In this document: piece after piece, positions 33,161-45,972 of the stretch
Layout: every line of letters starts with the position of its first letter
Position numbering within the stretch: position 1 is the first letter of the stretch
From: Lunularia cruciata
Taxonomy: Eukaryota; Streptophyta; Marchantiopsida; Lunulariales; Lunulariaceae
NCBI GenBank assembly: GCA_948567375.1
Contig: OX419760.1
Span: 61,438,911 to 61,502,910, forward strand
Reading direction: 5' to 3'
Length of the DNA stretch: 64,000 bases
Notes under the pieces: model-generated
Told to the model about the DNA's origin: nothing
Database searches by the model: none
Seen by the model: the letters and a program-made list of their open reading frames with translations, nothing else
Made by a program: the position numbers and the translations under genes

Positions 33161-34250
33161 CTCTTCTTCTCTTGTGCCAAAAGCTCCAAATTAAGACTCT
33201 TAGAGTTTGAGCACTCTCCCTTCTCATACTTGCTCTCAACCACATCTATAAATGCTTTCCCTTTATCTTTGTTTAGATTAGGAGCCACTTGGATTTCACT
33301 GCCTTCTTCTTTCCCTCTATTGGCTCCCTCATAACCCCTTCCTCCATGGTAAGTGGGATTTGGACAATTCCTTTGGATATGGCCTCTTCCTCCATAACCA
33401 AAACAATTTCTCTCATTAAAATTGTTGGTTGGTTAGCCTCCTCTATATGAATAACTTCCATAACTCCTAGCCACTCTCCTCACATTCTGATCCACCTCTC
33501 TCTTCTCCCATAATTGCACTACATTGATCTTGAGATCTGCAAGTTGTTCAATGATGGTTTGAAGTGGATCCTTTGGTAGGGGTGCAAGAACTAGAGCAAC
33601 TACTACTTGTGGTGCACCCCTTGTCACCAAAGTATTAGAAGTTTCACCATACTTGTAACCTTGAGGAGGATGCATATTGTTCTTCACCACCAAATCACTC
33701 TCATCTATATGAATTGCGATCTTGATAGCTTCAAACTTAGAAGAAGGTTTCTTGTATTTCACCTTGCTTCTAATTTGTGGTCTCAATCCTCCCACAAAAT
33801 TCTTGGTGAGCATGGCTCCTATGCCAATCATAGTAGTCTCCATATCATCCCTACCTTTCCTCAACACTATGCAAAATTTGGACTCTAACTTTTCCACTCT
33901 TTCTACATAGACTCTTGCTTTCTCTCCATCTCCTTACTTGAGAAAGGTAAACTGACTCATTAATCTCTCATAATTCTCATCTAGAAGAAAGTTCTCAATG
34001 AGTGTTGAAGTCAAACTTTCCCAAGACTCTTCTTGCCCATGTCTCTCTTTTAGTATTCTAAGTCATACTATGTAAGTGTTGCATCCTCAAAGCAATCTGG
34101 TTATAATGATGCCCATTAATTCTTTCTTCTCTCATTATTTTCTATGCAAGCTCTCTTGAAGTCTCTCACAAAGGCCCCCACATCTGCTCAATTTGTGCCA
34201 AAGAAATTTGGAAGTTCCCCCACCTTAACTATCTTCACTATCTTTCTTTT
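33161..34250 (-). pseudogene. Family E gag relic, inverted arm
   Basis: The minus strand repeats gag from the E element: GIGAMLTKNFVGGLRPQIRS, SDLVVKNNMHPPQGYKYGET, DPLQTIIEQLADLKINVVQL and a linker near 33273-33461. The knuckle region near 33370-33420 is degraded. It starts near 34215 and is broken by several stops. Confidence 0.8.
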
Positions 34251-34568
34251 CTCTCAATTTTTCTTCTTTTCTCTTTTCTTTTCTCTCACTCTATAACTAC
34301 TAGAGTACGTACATGACTAACACTATTTAAGAGTAATCCACCCTCGAGAACACAAAAGGTTTAGGTTGCTCTAAGATTTCTATAGCAATGTCAAATCCTA
34401 GAGTCCATATTAATCAAATTGTCATGGATAATTTATCTATAAGTTGAAAGATTATCTCCATCACTAATCTTGAGAACTAGTTGATGAATGTGGTAGTATT
34501 CTTGTAGCTATACCAAGACTATCTACAAAATCCTTCACCAAAGTCTCCAAAATTAATTTTACTCCACT
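34251..34568 (-). other. Spacer between pre-gag ORF and gag, inverted arm
   Basis: Corresponds to 27060-27295 of the plus-strand copy (AGAGTGAGAGAAAAGAAAAG-type purine-rich stretch). I see no gene in it. Confidence 0.6.
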
Positions 34569-34934
34569 CTACTCAAGTCCTTTTGGAAGTCCTTCTACTC
34601 CACAAACCTCATACAACTCCTTGCTCTTAGATCTTCTCCCTCCCAATCTTGGTGAAGAAGGTCCAATATGCAAGCCCAAGTCAAGTAAGCCTCTCCTTTC
34701 CCTCAATCTATTGCTCTCAAAAGTCAATGGATATGAACTTACCTTTTTTCCCTTCTCTCTACATAAAAAACACATAGACTCACCCTTTCCTCCAAGTGGT
34801 GTATGTTTTTTGATCCTCTCAACACTCTCCTCAAATTCTATTTTAAACTCTCTTTTTCTAAAATCCACCCCTAAAATCACCTCAAACCCTTCGGAAACCT
34901 TGCATAGCCTCTTTCCACTCTTGGTTACCTCCAT
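34569..34934 (-). pseudogene. Pre-gag zinc-knuckle ORF, inverted copy
   Basis: About 121 codons from MEVTKSGKRLCKVSEGFEVI, colinear with the ORF at 26586-27059. The knuckle is damaged: CFLCREKGKKVSSYP has lost the His and the last Cys. It ends early at a stop where the other copy reads on to a second cysteine cluster. The shared start and length support a real ancestral protein. Confidence 0.6.
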
Positions 34935-35776
34935 GTTCCCAAGATGAGTCTAAACACTCAAACATGCTTTTTTTTGCTCTCACACTCCTCATGCATGAGA
35001 TCTCAACTCTGCAGAATTGACTCCTCCTCACAATGTCACTCAAATATCTCAACTGGTATGTCAAAGTCCTCTAAAATTTTGCACACTTGATCAAAAGTTT
35101 AGTGGGTCCATCCTTGAAAAATTTTAGATCTTTTCATTAAGCCGTTTTGCCTAGGCACCTTTCTATTCAACACACATATATCAGATTTGGTCTAAAAACT
35201 ACCCCACTCAATTTGAAAACTCATAACTCTCTATTCAAAAATGATCTCTCTCTAATTTTTATGTCAACAACTAGGATATAATGCACTTAATTTTATTGGA
35301 AAGTTTCACAAAAATCCACTTAAAATTGAAGGAATGGTAGACTTTGTACAATTTTCTAGAGAGCATGCAGTTGTGGGAGCAATTTCCCCCTATCAATTTT
35401 CAAAAATTCTAGCCCAATATGCATAGTTGGTATCAAAATAATTTCAACTTTGATAATTGAAGGATAACCCAAGCTATCATGTGTAGAAATTTCTATTCTA
35501 GATCTCAAAATTGAGATTTTGCCCAAAATCACCTTAATCCCCAAAATCTGCAATCCACCTCACACGATCTCTCCAAATTCTCTCATGTGTACAAGATGTA
35601 CATAGTCCCCTCTAGGACATCATAATGAACTACAAGTTATAAAAATGGATCCAAGTTCTCTAACATAAGTTCAACTTTCTCCTTCCCTAAAGTTCTCTCC
35701 AAGTGAGCTCTTATAGCCTCCTTTTGTCTAATATAGAATTGTACATGGAACATTATCTTGCCTTCTAGAGAGGTCA
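34935..35776 (-). other. Leader region, inverted arm
   Basis: Matches 25751-26585 in reverse. The primer site next to the LTR is mostly deleted (TGACCTCTCTAGAAGG follows the LTR end directly). No intact gene seen. Confidence 0.65.
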
Positions 35777-36477
35777 TGTGAGCCGGCCTGTCTCTCATTG
35801 AGGATGAACCTCTGATGGCTATTATGGTAGTTCACCATGGACTAAGAAGGCAAGGAACCCCAACTCCATCATACTCCTCCAAGGCTAACATTCCAAGACT
35901 CAAGACATTGCTCACTAGAGAACTCAATGAGAGAGAGGGAGAGAGAAATAGTTGCAAATGAAAGGATGATGAGTACCTCCTCACCCCTTTTTTATATACT
36001 TGTGAAATAGTTACACACCAAATTTACTAATTACCTTAGTAACTCAAGTTACTAGACTAAAAGTCAAGTAAAGTCAAAAAGTAGAAAGGAATATCCATTC
36101 ACATGGGCATATTCCACTAGCTTGTGATCTTATCTTGACCAAACCACTAAATCAAGGATTTCTTCATATGGGCTATCCATGGACTATAGAAGAATCCAAA
36201 ACAAAAAGGCTTGTGGGCCCAAGAGTTCTCAACTCTTTCCTCAAAGCCAAACACTTAGAAATAATACCAAGTCAACACACTAGAATCCAAAATAGTGGTG
36301 CTCATCTTTTCCACTTCCTCTAAAGTAAGGTCCCCTCTATCTTAGCTATGACTAACTCTAGCTAATCATTACTAATGTAGAACCATCCTTAATCTATATA
36401 TAAATAATATCTCTCAAGTACTTGTAATACCAAGCTAAATATCACAATACCACACACATGCACAAATGGGTGTTACA
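35777..36477 (-). repeat. Family E LTR, inner right copy
   Basis: On its own strand TGTAACACCCATTTGTGC to CCGGCTCACA, about 700 bp. It mirrors the LTR at 25038-25729. Confidence 0.88.
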
Positions 36478-36487
36478 GTCCCGACAA
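36478..36487 (-). other. Primer-site remnant between mirrored E LTRs
   Basis: TTGTCGGGAC on the minus strand, corresponding to TTGGCGGGAA at the end of the left remnant (25016-25037). The join to the inner LTR lies at the same base in both arms. Confidence 0.55.
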
Positions 36488-37178
36488 TATGAGCTGACAT
36501 GTCTCTCATTGAGGATGAAACTTTTATGGCTATTATGGTAGCGCACCATGGACTAAGAAGGCAATGAACCCCAAATCCATCATACTCTTCCAAGGCTAAC
36601 ATTCCAAGACTCAAGACATTGTTCACTAGAGAACTCAATGAGAGTGAGATAATTACAGAATGAAAGGATGAAGAGTACCTCTTCACCCCTTGCTTATATA
36701 CTTATGAAATAGTTACTCACTAAAGTTACTATTTATTACAATAACTCAAGTTACTAGGCTAATATTCATGTAAAGTAAAAAGTATAAAGAAATATCCATT
36801 TACATGGGTATATTCCACTAAGCATGTGATCTTATCTTGACCCAATCACTAAGTCGAGGATTCCTTCACATGGGCTATCCTTTGACTATAGAAGAATCCA
36901 AAACAAAAAGGCTTATGGGCCCAAGAGTTCTCAAATCTTACTTCAAGTTAAACACCTAGGAATAAGACCAAATCAACACACTAGAATCCAAAATAGTGGT
37001 GCTCATCTTTTTCACTTCCTCTAAAGTAAGTTCTCCACTATCTTAGCCATGACTAACTTTAGCTAATCATGAGTAATGTAGAACCATCATTTATCTATAT
37101 ATAAATAATATTTCTCAAGTATTTGTAATACCAAGCTAAATATCACAATACCACACACATGTACAAATGGATGTTATT
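36488..37178 (-). repeat. Family E LTR, outer right copy
   Basis: Minus-strand E LTR starting at a degraded TAACATCC (compare TAAAACATCC at the left end) and ending AGCTCATA. The outer flank is the LTR of element B, as the left outer flank is the leader of B. Confidence 0.82.
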
Positions 37179-38115
37179 GTCTTTTTTTTCACTTTGAACC
37201 CTCTCTAAATGTGGCAAAACTCCTCCAAATTTGGTCAAAATCTGACAAAAATCTAACATAAAATCTGACAAAATTTCTTAAAGTTGGCTGACCGGCAAAT
37301 CCTCTACTAACTCTTCACTTGAGCCAAATTGAAAAAATGGGTTTCACCAAATCACAAAATCAAAAGGGTGGGTTCCCAACTCCACCTTCAATTTCACTTT
37401 TTGAGCCAAACTCGCAACAAATTGGTCATGTTTTCACCTCTTGAGCTCAAAATCACAACTAGCGCTTGAAAATTGCTTCTCTTTGCTTGAAATTTGTCTA
37501 GCACTTCCGCACACCGTCTACCTCACTGCCAAATCTGCATCAATCAAACAAGTTTCTGCACACTAGGGAAAATTTGAACTCTGATTGAGCTACCAATGAT
37601 CAATGAGTCTTGGAGATACTACCAATACTCTCAATTCATGTTCCCAATTTCCCCTTGACCTGAATTCTTTGATGTAATAAGTTTGTTTACACCACTCAAA
37701 TCAACATAATTCAGATTAGTACTTGATCTGTCACTTTATAAATTGCCAACAATTGGGCATTGATTATAATCAAGCCACACCCACTCTAGTTAAGAGAATC
37801 CAAGTGACGCTTGCTGACCTTTGTCCACCATAGCCAAGAACTCAAAGGCTTAACATCAGAGAAGTGAGCTCTTTGGAGCTGCACTTTGAAAGTATACCCT
37901 TGGACTTGAGATAGGTTTGAAACCCTAACGGTCTCACTGATGGCACACCCAATGGTGCAAAGTGACGGTGAGCTCCACCACAAGATCAATACCTTGAACA
38001 TGGAATCTGACCGTCGGAAAGTAGTCTATGAGTGATTGCTAAAATATCTCTGACTACTATCACTGCAACTCTAGTGTTCGAGCAATCTAGATGTGACACT
38101 ACAAATGACATGACA
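37179..38115 (-). repeat. 5' LTR of element B
   Basis: On the minus strand it begins TGTCATGTCATTTGTAG and matches the LTR of element D (61150 onward), including GTGAGACCGTTAGGGTTTC and GAGCTCACTTCT. A TATAAA box is at 37735-37740. AATTG at 38116-38120 would be the right target duplication. It is cut at 37178 by the family E cluster. Confidence 0.82.
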
Positions 38116-39451
38116 AATTGCATGGACAAGCAATTTATTGAACTTCTCAAATCAACCAAAATTCTACAACTATGATTGGATATCATACCTTGCAAGTGAA
38201 GCAAACTTGCATAGGTCAAGCCTTTGATCCTATTGGAACTAATCAACTTCCCAATAGATGGCTCAAAATCTCCTAATAGGATTCCTCATTTCCTTGATCA
38301 TTTTTCTCCACAAACTCTATCTGGGCAACTTGTTGAGGTCACCCATTCTTGAGTGGACATTCAATGATGCAATGTCCAATTTGGTGACAATAAAAACAAC
38401 CATCAATTTGTCACAATTTTTCTTTATATGTAATGCCAAGTAGTCTCCATTGAATGACATCAATCTCCATTGGTGCTGGCTCCTCCACCCTTGTGTAGTG
38501 TATTGGTAGGTTTTCTGGAGGTCAAGGTCAAGACCAAGTTGTTACAACCAAGGAATCAAAGTGTTCAACCAACCGCATGGCTTCCTCTAAGTGTTGTGGT
38601 TCTTGCATAGTTACCTCTAATTTGGTTTGTGATTTCAAGCCACTCACAAATTGATCCAGAGCTTCACCTTCTAGTATATTTGGAATTTGCATGATGGTGT
38701 TTTGGAATTACGTGATGTAACTTCTTACAAAGCCAATCTACTTAAACTCTACCAACCTATCTTGTGCAACCCATGTGGCATTTGTAGCTTGGAATTGACC
38801 AATTATTGCACTCTTGAATTCTGCCCATGTCAAGAATGGTGCAACAATTTGCCATTTAGCTTGCTCTACTGAGAATTGCCATCATAGCTTTGCTACTCCA
38901 TCCAATTGGCTAGAAGCAAAGAGAATCTATTTTCATTCATCTTGAAGGTTGGTAGCCTCAAAATAGCATTCACAATCAAACACAAAATTCTCCACTGCAC
39001 CCAAAAGATTCTTGCCTTCAAAAACCTTGGGTTTTGGAAATCAGATTTGGTCTTCTCCTTCTTGAATTGGTACTCTCTCTACATGCTCTTGTCATCAATG
39101 ATCTTGTTCATCCAACAATCAAATATGGTGATCAATTTTTTGCTTCATAGCAATGATAACCTCAAGCATTGCCACCATGGTTACTATTCTATCACACCAC
39201 CCCCAATCTATCTAATTTTTTTAACACATAGATGCAACACATCCATTGGTCTCCATAAGGTACAACTAGAAGTACCAAGGGATCCTCGGACAAGGTGATT
39301 GTCTTCAAAAACTCTTACCCAAAGCATGAGATGATGAATTGTGTAAAATGATGCTTGGGTAGTAGTTGGACACAAAAATCTTGATTGTTTGGTGTAAATG
39401 GATTTGGTAGTCCATAAATTCTATCCATCCTATTCCCTCCTCTAATACCAA
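38116..39451 (-). pseudogene. Family F gag and protease start, copy F1
   Basis: Minus-strand relic of gag: EHFDSLVVTTWSxP-like segment near 38500-38580, a CCHC knuckle CFYCHQIGHC near 38350-38400, and a retropepsin-like LVDLRSSINCLS stretch near 38110-38190 where element B is inserted. It parallels the F2 copy at 41880-43380. The frame is heavily broken. The primer site TTGGTATTAGAGGAGG lies at about 39437-39451. Confidence 0.75.
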
Positions 39452-39863
39452 TGTAAAAGACCAAGATCAAAGAGAGAAATAAGAGAATAGAAGCTCATAT
39501 TGGGACACTTGAATGAAGGAAACTCCAAATGCCTAGCATAAGCTTTGGCTCTGGTATTTATAGGGAGCATACAAGGCTCTTGAGAAGCTTCTCAAGAAGA
39601 TTCCTTGAGCCACTTTCTTGGAGTGCAAGCCAAGTTAACCGAGAAGCTTCTCAAGAAGCTTCCTTCTCAAAGCTGTTTACTTGGCTTGCGAGCTAAGCTA
39701 TTTGGAAGCTTTTAGAAGCTACTTACTTAGGGTGCAAGCTAAGCTAACCAAGAAGCTTCCCAAGAAGCTACCTAGATCCTTTTGCAATTTTCTATGCTAA
39801 TTTTTCCTATTTACTTCTTCATTAGCCTTAACTAATTTTATTTCTAAACTCCATATTGTTACA
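39452..39863 (-). repeat. Family F LTR (412 bp), copy F1
   Basis: TGTAAAAGACC to ATTGTTACA on the plus strand. It is rich in AAGCTTC repeats (AGAAGCTTCCCAAGAAGC). The primer site next to it is tRNA-Met-like. It sits inside the RT of F2; ATAAC at 39864-39868 is the candidate target duplication. Confidence 0.82.
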
Positions 39864-40861
39864 ATAACTTCCTTATGCCCAACGGCACACTTTGACTTCT
39901 TGTATTAAAACTTCCACAAATGTAGTTGTCTTAGGACTTCTCACACATGATTTGCGTGTTCTGTCTCTATCTTGCTGTACATTAAAATATCATCCAAGAA
40001 CACTACCACATACACATCCAATAGCCCATCCAACGCCCAATGCATTTGATCCATGAAGACTATTGGAGCATTAGTGAGCCCAAAAGGCAAAACTCTCTAC
40101 TCAAAATGCCCATACCTTGTGCAAAAATTAGTCTTTTCTACATCTTCTTTATCAATGGGAATTTGCCAATACGTGCTTCAAGATCCAACTTGGAAAAGTA
40201 CTATGCACCATTCAATTGATCAAGCAAGTCATCAATTTGAGACAAGGGATATTCATTCTTCATTGTTTTTTTATTGAGGCTACAATAATCAGAATCACAT
40301 TAATTGCCCAATTGAAATGTTTCCTAGATATAGCTTGCAGTGTGGTCCACACATGAGCTAGCAATATCAAGGGATAGTCCTAACTCATTGCCAAGTAGAC
40401 CTGGTGGGTGATTGTCCCAATTGCATGGATTATGGAGCTAATCCCAAGGGCGCCAATTAGGGAGTGGAGCTCGATCATGTTTAGCCGGCATGTTGGATTT
40501 GAGTGATATAGGATTCATCCCATCAATCAATTTGAAGGGCTCAATTCACTCCTTGATGTGACATTTGTAGGGGCGGTTTGTAGTTGGACATCAGTTCTCA
40601 ATGGGGTTCTTTGTAGCATTGCTTCTTGTAGGGCTTGTATCCATATACAAAGGTTGCAAAGGCTCAAGTGCACGTGGTTCTTGGAACAAATAGTACCAGT
40701 GCTCCCCAAGGAGATATACTATGTCATATGAAATCCTTCTCTAGCAACTCCATTAATGTTGTTTGGTGCTCAACCAACTCCTTTGATGAGAGTTGATAGA
40801 TTAGTCTACTCATTGGAGTACTTCTAGGTAATATCTCAATCTCAAAGAGCATACCATGATC
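39864..40861 (-). pseudogene. Reverse transcriptase remnant of family F (copy F2)
   Basis: Minus-strand traces of a Ty3/gypsy [29 protein letters not shown], a [17 protein letters not shown] segment near NAPxxF, and a VxVFLDDIL-like active-site region near 39990-40020 spread over frames. The Met-type primer and the FLDDIL style fit the chromovirus side of Ty3/gypsy rather than Tat/Athila. It is cut at 39863 by the F1 LTR and at 40862 by a family E solo LTR. Confidence 0.7.
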
Positions 40862-41557
40862 TGTAACACCTATTTGTGAATGTGTGTGGTATTTATGATA
40901 TGTAGCTTGGTATTACAAATACTTGAGAGATGTTCTATATAGAGATAAATGATGGTTCTTCATTAGTCATGATTAGCTAAAGTTAGTCATAGCTAAGATA
41001 GTAGGGACCTTAATTAGAGGAGGTGGAACAGATGAGCACCACTATTTTGGATTCTAGTGGATTCTAGTGTTGACTTGGTATTATTCCTAGGTGTTTGGCT
41101 TTGAGGAAAGAGTTGAAAACTCTTGGGCTTGCAAGCCTTTTTGTTTTGGATTCTTCTATAGTCCAAGGATAACCCATGTGAAGGAATCCTTGACTTAGTA
41201 GTTGGGTCAAGATAAGATCACATGCTTAGAAGAATATACCTATATGGATAGATATTCCTTTATACTTTTTGACTTTACTTGGCTTTTAGCCTAGTAACTT
41301 GAGTTATTGTGGTAAATAGTAACTTTAGTGAGTAATTATTTCACAAGTATATAGACAAGGGATGAGGGGGTACTCATTAGCCTTTCATTTGCAACTATAT
41401 CTCTCTCATTGAATTCTCTTATGAGTTATGTCTTGAGTCCTGGAGTGTTAGCCTTGGAGAAGTATGATGGAGCTGAGGTTCTTTTCCTTCTAAGTCCATG
41501 GTGCGCTACCATAATAGCCATCAAAGGTTCATCCTGAGTGAGAGACAAGCCAGATCA
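40862..41557 (+). mobile_element. Family E solo LTR
   Basis: TGTAACACCTATTTGTGAATG to about CCAGATCA, about 690 bp, full length compared with 25038-25729. No E internal sequence follows on either side. It lies within family F pol. The target duplication is unclear; GATC flanks it if the end is drawn at GCCA. Confidence 0.82.
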
Positions 41558-42284
41558 AAGGGTAATCTCTTTGGTAGATCATCCAAAAATACATTTGAAA
41601 ACTCTTAGACTATTTGTTCAACCATTGCTTGATGAGGCTTTTGATCCTCCTTAGATCCTCCATGCACAATCTGCTTGATCTACACCACAAAAATAGACTT
41701 ATCTCCCTCAAAAGCTTGCTTTATGGTTGCTTCACAAACAAAATTCTATCTTGTGATTGACTATTTTCAAGTGTCTTACTCAAAGGTGCCAGACATCCTG
41801 ATTGAAAATTTGTACCTTGGTGTTGTACTTGAATTTGTTGTTAAATCTTATCAAATTGAACCTTTTGTCATTCAAGCCAAGGTAGACCTAGAATGACATC
41901 ATAGTATAAAGGTGCCACTACAAACCTCATACACTCCAAATACTCCTTCCAATCTTCAAGGTAATAGGATGCAAGGTACAAAATGCAAAATCCTTTCTAC
42001 AATCCATCATCATCAATTTACTTTCAATTATTGGCTTGATAGGAATACTTAATTCCTTTGCTAATTTTATAAACATAAAATCCTTTGAGCTTCCAAAATC
42101 AACCAAAATCAACCAACACAATCCAACATCATACCTTGGAAGTGAAGCAAACTTGCATATGTCAAGCCTTCAATCCCATTGGAATTAATCAAGTTCCCAA
42201 TAGTTGGCTCAAATTCTCCTATTGGGATTCCTCATTTCCTTGGTCATTCCGCTCTACAAACTCCATTTTTGTGATTTGTCAAGA
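41558..42284 (-). pseudogene. Family F protease and linker (copy F2)
   Basis: The minus strand has YDVGLCWLILVDFGSSKDFM, the retropepsin active-site region with DFGS in place of DSGA, then LAKELSIPIKP and CTLHPITLKIG. Further down, 41558-41900 is a diverged linker to RT. The protease follows the knuckle directly, as usual. Confidence 0.75.
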
Positions 42285-43386
42285 TCACCTATTATTGAGT
42301 GGACATTGGACAATGCAATGTCCAATTTGGTGACAATAAAAGCAATTGCCATTTTGCCACAATTTTTCACAATCTGCTTTGCCAAGTAGCCTCTGTTGGA
42401 TAGCATCAATCTCCAATGTGACAGCTCTTCCACCTATGTGTAATGTGTTGGTAGGTTTGGGAAGGTGAGGTTGAGACCAAGTTATCCCAACCATCGAATC
42501 AAAGTGCTCAACCAATTGCATGGTTTCTTCTAAGTGTTTTGGCTCTTGCATAGTCACTTCCAATTTGGTTCGTGACTTCAAGCCCCTCACAAATTGATCC
42601 AAAGCTTCACCATCCAATATATCTAGAACTTGCATAATGTTATTTTGGAATTGCATGATGTAGCTTCTTACAAAACCAATCTACTTTAACTTTGCCAACT
42701 TATCTTGTGCGGCATGTGTGGCATTTATCACTTGGAATCACCCAAATATTACACCCTTGAATTCTTCCCATGTCAAGATTGGTGCAACAAATTGCCATTC
42801 AACTCGCTCCACTCAAATTTTGCCACCATAGTTTCACCACTCTATCCAATTGGCTTGAAGCCAAGAGGAGCCAATTTTTTTCATCTTGAGATTTGTAGCC
42901 TCAAAATAATGTTCATAGTCAAATAAAAAATTCTCCTTTATGCTTGGGAGATTCTTGCCATCAAATACCTTGGGTTTTGGAAATCAAATTTGCTCTTCTC
43001 CTTCTTGAAATGGTGTTCTCTCTATGTGCTCTTGTCGTTGGTAGTCTCATTCATCCAACAATGGAGTAAGGTGCTTGATTTGTTACATCATAGCAACAAT
43101 AACCTTGGGCATTGCCACCATGGCTACTACTCTATCACACTACCCCAGTTTATCTAAATTAGCACACATATGCAACATGTCCACCGGTCTCCATAAGTTA
43201 CAACTAGAAGTACCAATGGTTCCTCAAATAAGGTGATTGTATACAAAAAGTTTTGCCTAAAGTGTGAGGTGATTAATTGCATGAAATGATGCTTGGGTTG
43301 TACATAGACACAAAAATTCCAATGGTTTGGTGGAAGTGTAATTGGTGGTCCATAAATTCCATCCATCCCATTCCTACTTTGATACC
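42285..43386 (-). pseudogene. Family F gag (copy F2)
   Basis: An open piece of 123 codons (42285-42656) reads LDGEALDQFVRGLKSRTKLE, EHFDSMVGITWSQPHLPKP and the knuckle CFYCHQIGHCIVQCP (CX2CX4HX4C). Upstream, 42660-43380 is a decayed N-terminal gag and leader. A primer site TTGGTATCAAAGTAGG (initiator-Met type) is at 43371-43386. Same family as F1. Confidence 0.8.
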
Positions 43387-43819
43387 AAAGACTAAGACCA
43401 AGGAGAGAAATAGGAGAATAAAAGATCACATTGGGACACTTGAATGAGGGAAACTCCAAATGCCTAGCATGAACTTGGGTTTTGGTATTTATAGGGAGCA
43501 TACAAGGCTCTTGAGAAGCTTCCTAAAGTGCTTTCTTAGAGTGCAAGCCAAGTTAACCGAGAAACTTCCAAGAAGCTTCCTTCTAGAAGCCGCCTACTTG
43601 GCATGCAAGCTAGTTGGAAGCTCCCTTCAAGAAGCTACCTACTTGAGGTGCAACCTAAGATAGCGGGGGAAACTAGTAACCACTTGGCATGCATGTTACC
43701 CAATACTTGGAAGGTACCAAGTAGCTTCCTAGATACTTCTTGAGTATTCTAGGCTAATTTGGCCTATTTGCTACTTCATTAGCCTTGACAAACTCATCAA
43801 TAAACTCCATATTGTTACA
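43387..43819 (-). repeat. Family F 5' LTR (433 bp), copy F2
   Basis: Ends in ATTGTTACA on the plus strand like F1, with the same AAGCTTCC-rich centre. It marks the right end of F2. Confidence 0.8.
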
Positions 43820-45413
43820 ATTATACTTATTTAGGTACTCAGTAGCATGTACACTTGCATTGTAGTAGTTAGAATAATAAGTTTTAGTTTCTTAATCTTG
43901 TACATGCATTTCAAAGACTCTATTTTTGCAATAGTTGTTTGTGCAAAGTTGATTAATTGAGAAAATCTAGTTGATGTTGGATTTTTGAGATTTATTGTGT
44001 CCTTGACCATAAACAAAAACCCTTCTTTATCCATCATAATTGGAGGTAAATATAGAAACTTTAGTTGAAGGAAGTATTAAAATAGATAATTTTTCATAAT
44101 TTCTTTAGCATAAAATTGTCCAACAAGTTTAGAAGATTAAGCAAAACCAAATTAATAGTCCTAAATAAGCCAAAATTAGTAATGGAAGTGCTCTTATTTC
44201 CAAGAAAACTAAACAATACATCATATATTAAGTCATTGAAGAATGCAATTAATGATTGTGATCAACAAAAGTAGTAATGTAAGGAAGTTATCTTTAGAAG
44301 TAAAGGACTTCCAATAAGTACTCTTTGATTAATTTGTTCTTATTTTATCCAAATATCATAAAATTTATGTTTTAGAACAAGCACAAAACTTATATTTTCT
44401 TTTTAGAACAATCCAAAGGTCTATTAAATCATTTATATAATCTAATACAATAAATAAGATGAGTGTGATTTGCAATTATAAAAAAGATGATGATTGCATT
44501 AATTTTTTCTTTCAATGTGGGTTGTTTTAATCACATAAGATAATTACATTCATACTGGTGGTTTTTGCACTTACTACTATAGCCCTTATTGCAAGTGTTT
44601 GTCTATTTCATTGCATATATGAGCTTCAATGATGTTTGAGTTTTTTGAGGAGAAAGTATTATTATTTGAGCTTGATGCGTGTGATTCTTAAAACTTTGCT
44701 TAAATCAGATCTAAATGATTGTACTATATATATAATTTTTTCTATTAGTTTGCCTTGTAGGATGAAAAAATTCACTTCACAATAATAAAATTTGAAGCCT
44801 TGTAGTTTGTGTAAGTGTAGTATATGTATGTATTCTATCAAGCCTTTGCATAGTTATGATATACTTATTCCACTCCAATAAGTGGAAGAGTTTGGCATGG
44901 TAACAACCAAGGATTAAGGTGGCTTACAAAGTGATAAAGAGTTAACAAAGAGAAGCTAGCATATTTTCAAAGGAGTTTTTTCTCTAATACTATAATTCAA
45001 ACATTAAAAGGATATACAATGTGCTCAATTATAAGAGTATAAGTACATTTTATCAAGTGGTACTATCTTTGTGTAGCCATAGGACTAAATGTAAGAGTCT
45101 ACCTTGGTTAGTGATATATCTATCAACTGAAATTAATATTGGTCTATGTTCTATAGTGCTAGATTATGCAATTTATTATCTAAATGTTCCCATTGGTGCT
45201 ATTTTAGATATTAGTGATTCTTGTTAATATAGACAACAATGTTAGATAATCCATATTCCAACACTAACTTTATTGGTAGAATAATTTCCAATCCTTTCAC
45301 CAAGGAAGAGAGAATAGCAGAAGATGATTATACAAGTCATACAATGCTCAAAGTGCTATAATAAATTTTCACCTCTATACTTATATGAGTATATCATTCA
45401 TTTTGTTAACATA
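43820..45413. other. AT-rich stretch without an assignable gene
   Basis: About 1.6 kb, richer in A+T than its flanks. The plus strand near 45040-45190 reads KCKSLPWLVIYLSTEIN and GLCSIVLDYAIYYLN, which faintly recalls a Ty1/copia RNase H block (LSTTEAEY then LCS..DA). That is weak. No open frame over 75 codons and no RNA gene is seen. It may be old host intergenic sequence or a very old element. Confidence 0.4.
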
Positions 45414-45971
45414 TGTTATACCATTAGCTAGACATATTATCTAGAGGTGAAATTTGGCTTGGTCATATCTAGAAGGATGTTATATATGATGGACTAAGTA
45501 GATCAGATAGAGGTGTCACTGAAAGAATATTTTCACTAATAGTGCAAGAGTAAAAAATACCATGAAATCTTTAGAGCCAATTTTGGAACCCTAAATGGAC
45601 AAATTAGGCTTTGAAAAAAGGATAGAAATTGATTGTCTTGTTGAGCTTTCCAACAGTACCTCACCCATGCAATTTGGAGCTTCCTAAAATTCTATTCCCT
45701 AAATATTCCTTCCAATTGAACTTGTTTGACCAACTAGATAGGACAAGAACGAACATGTCACCCATCCATGCAACTAATCTAAGAGTGGAGCTTGTTAGTA
45801 TATAACCAATCCATGTATTTGATACAAGGGTGGGGCTAACTTTGAAAGAATTCTCTTTGCTATATAATAAAGACAAGGTGCTCTTTTGGGGCATTGGAGT
45901 ATTGAGGGTGAAGTTTTGTGTTTCTTCTCCTATATTTTTTTTGAGAGTTTTTCTATCCTTGGAATATTATA
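45414..45971 (+). repeat. Family G 5' LTR (558 bp)
   Basis: TGTTATACCATTAGC to CTTGGAATATTATA, matching the reverse complement of the solo LTR at 18266-19006. It contains a TATATAATAAAGACAAGG box near 45860. One copy of the 155-bp unit is present instead of two. Confidence 0.82.
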
Positions 45972-45972
45972 A

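Noticed and set aside
39500-39790. Repeated AAGCTTC motifs resembling a short tandem or CRISPR-like array
   Set aside because: Spacing is irregular and the motif lies inside the family F LTR in both copies; there are no equal spacers.
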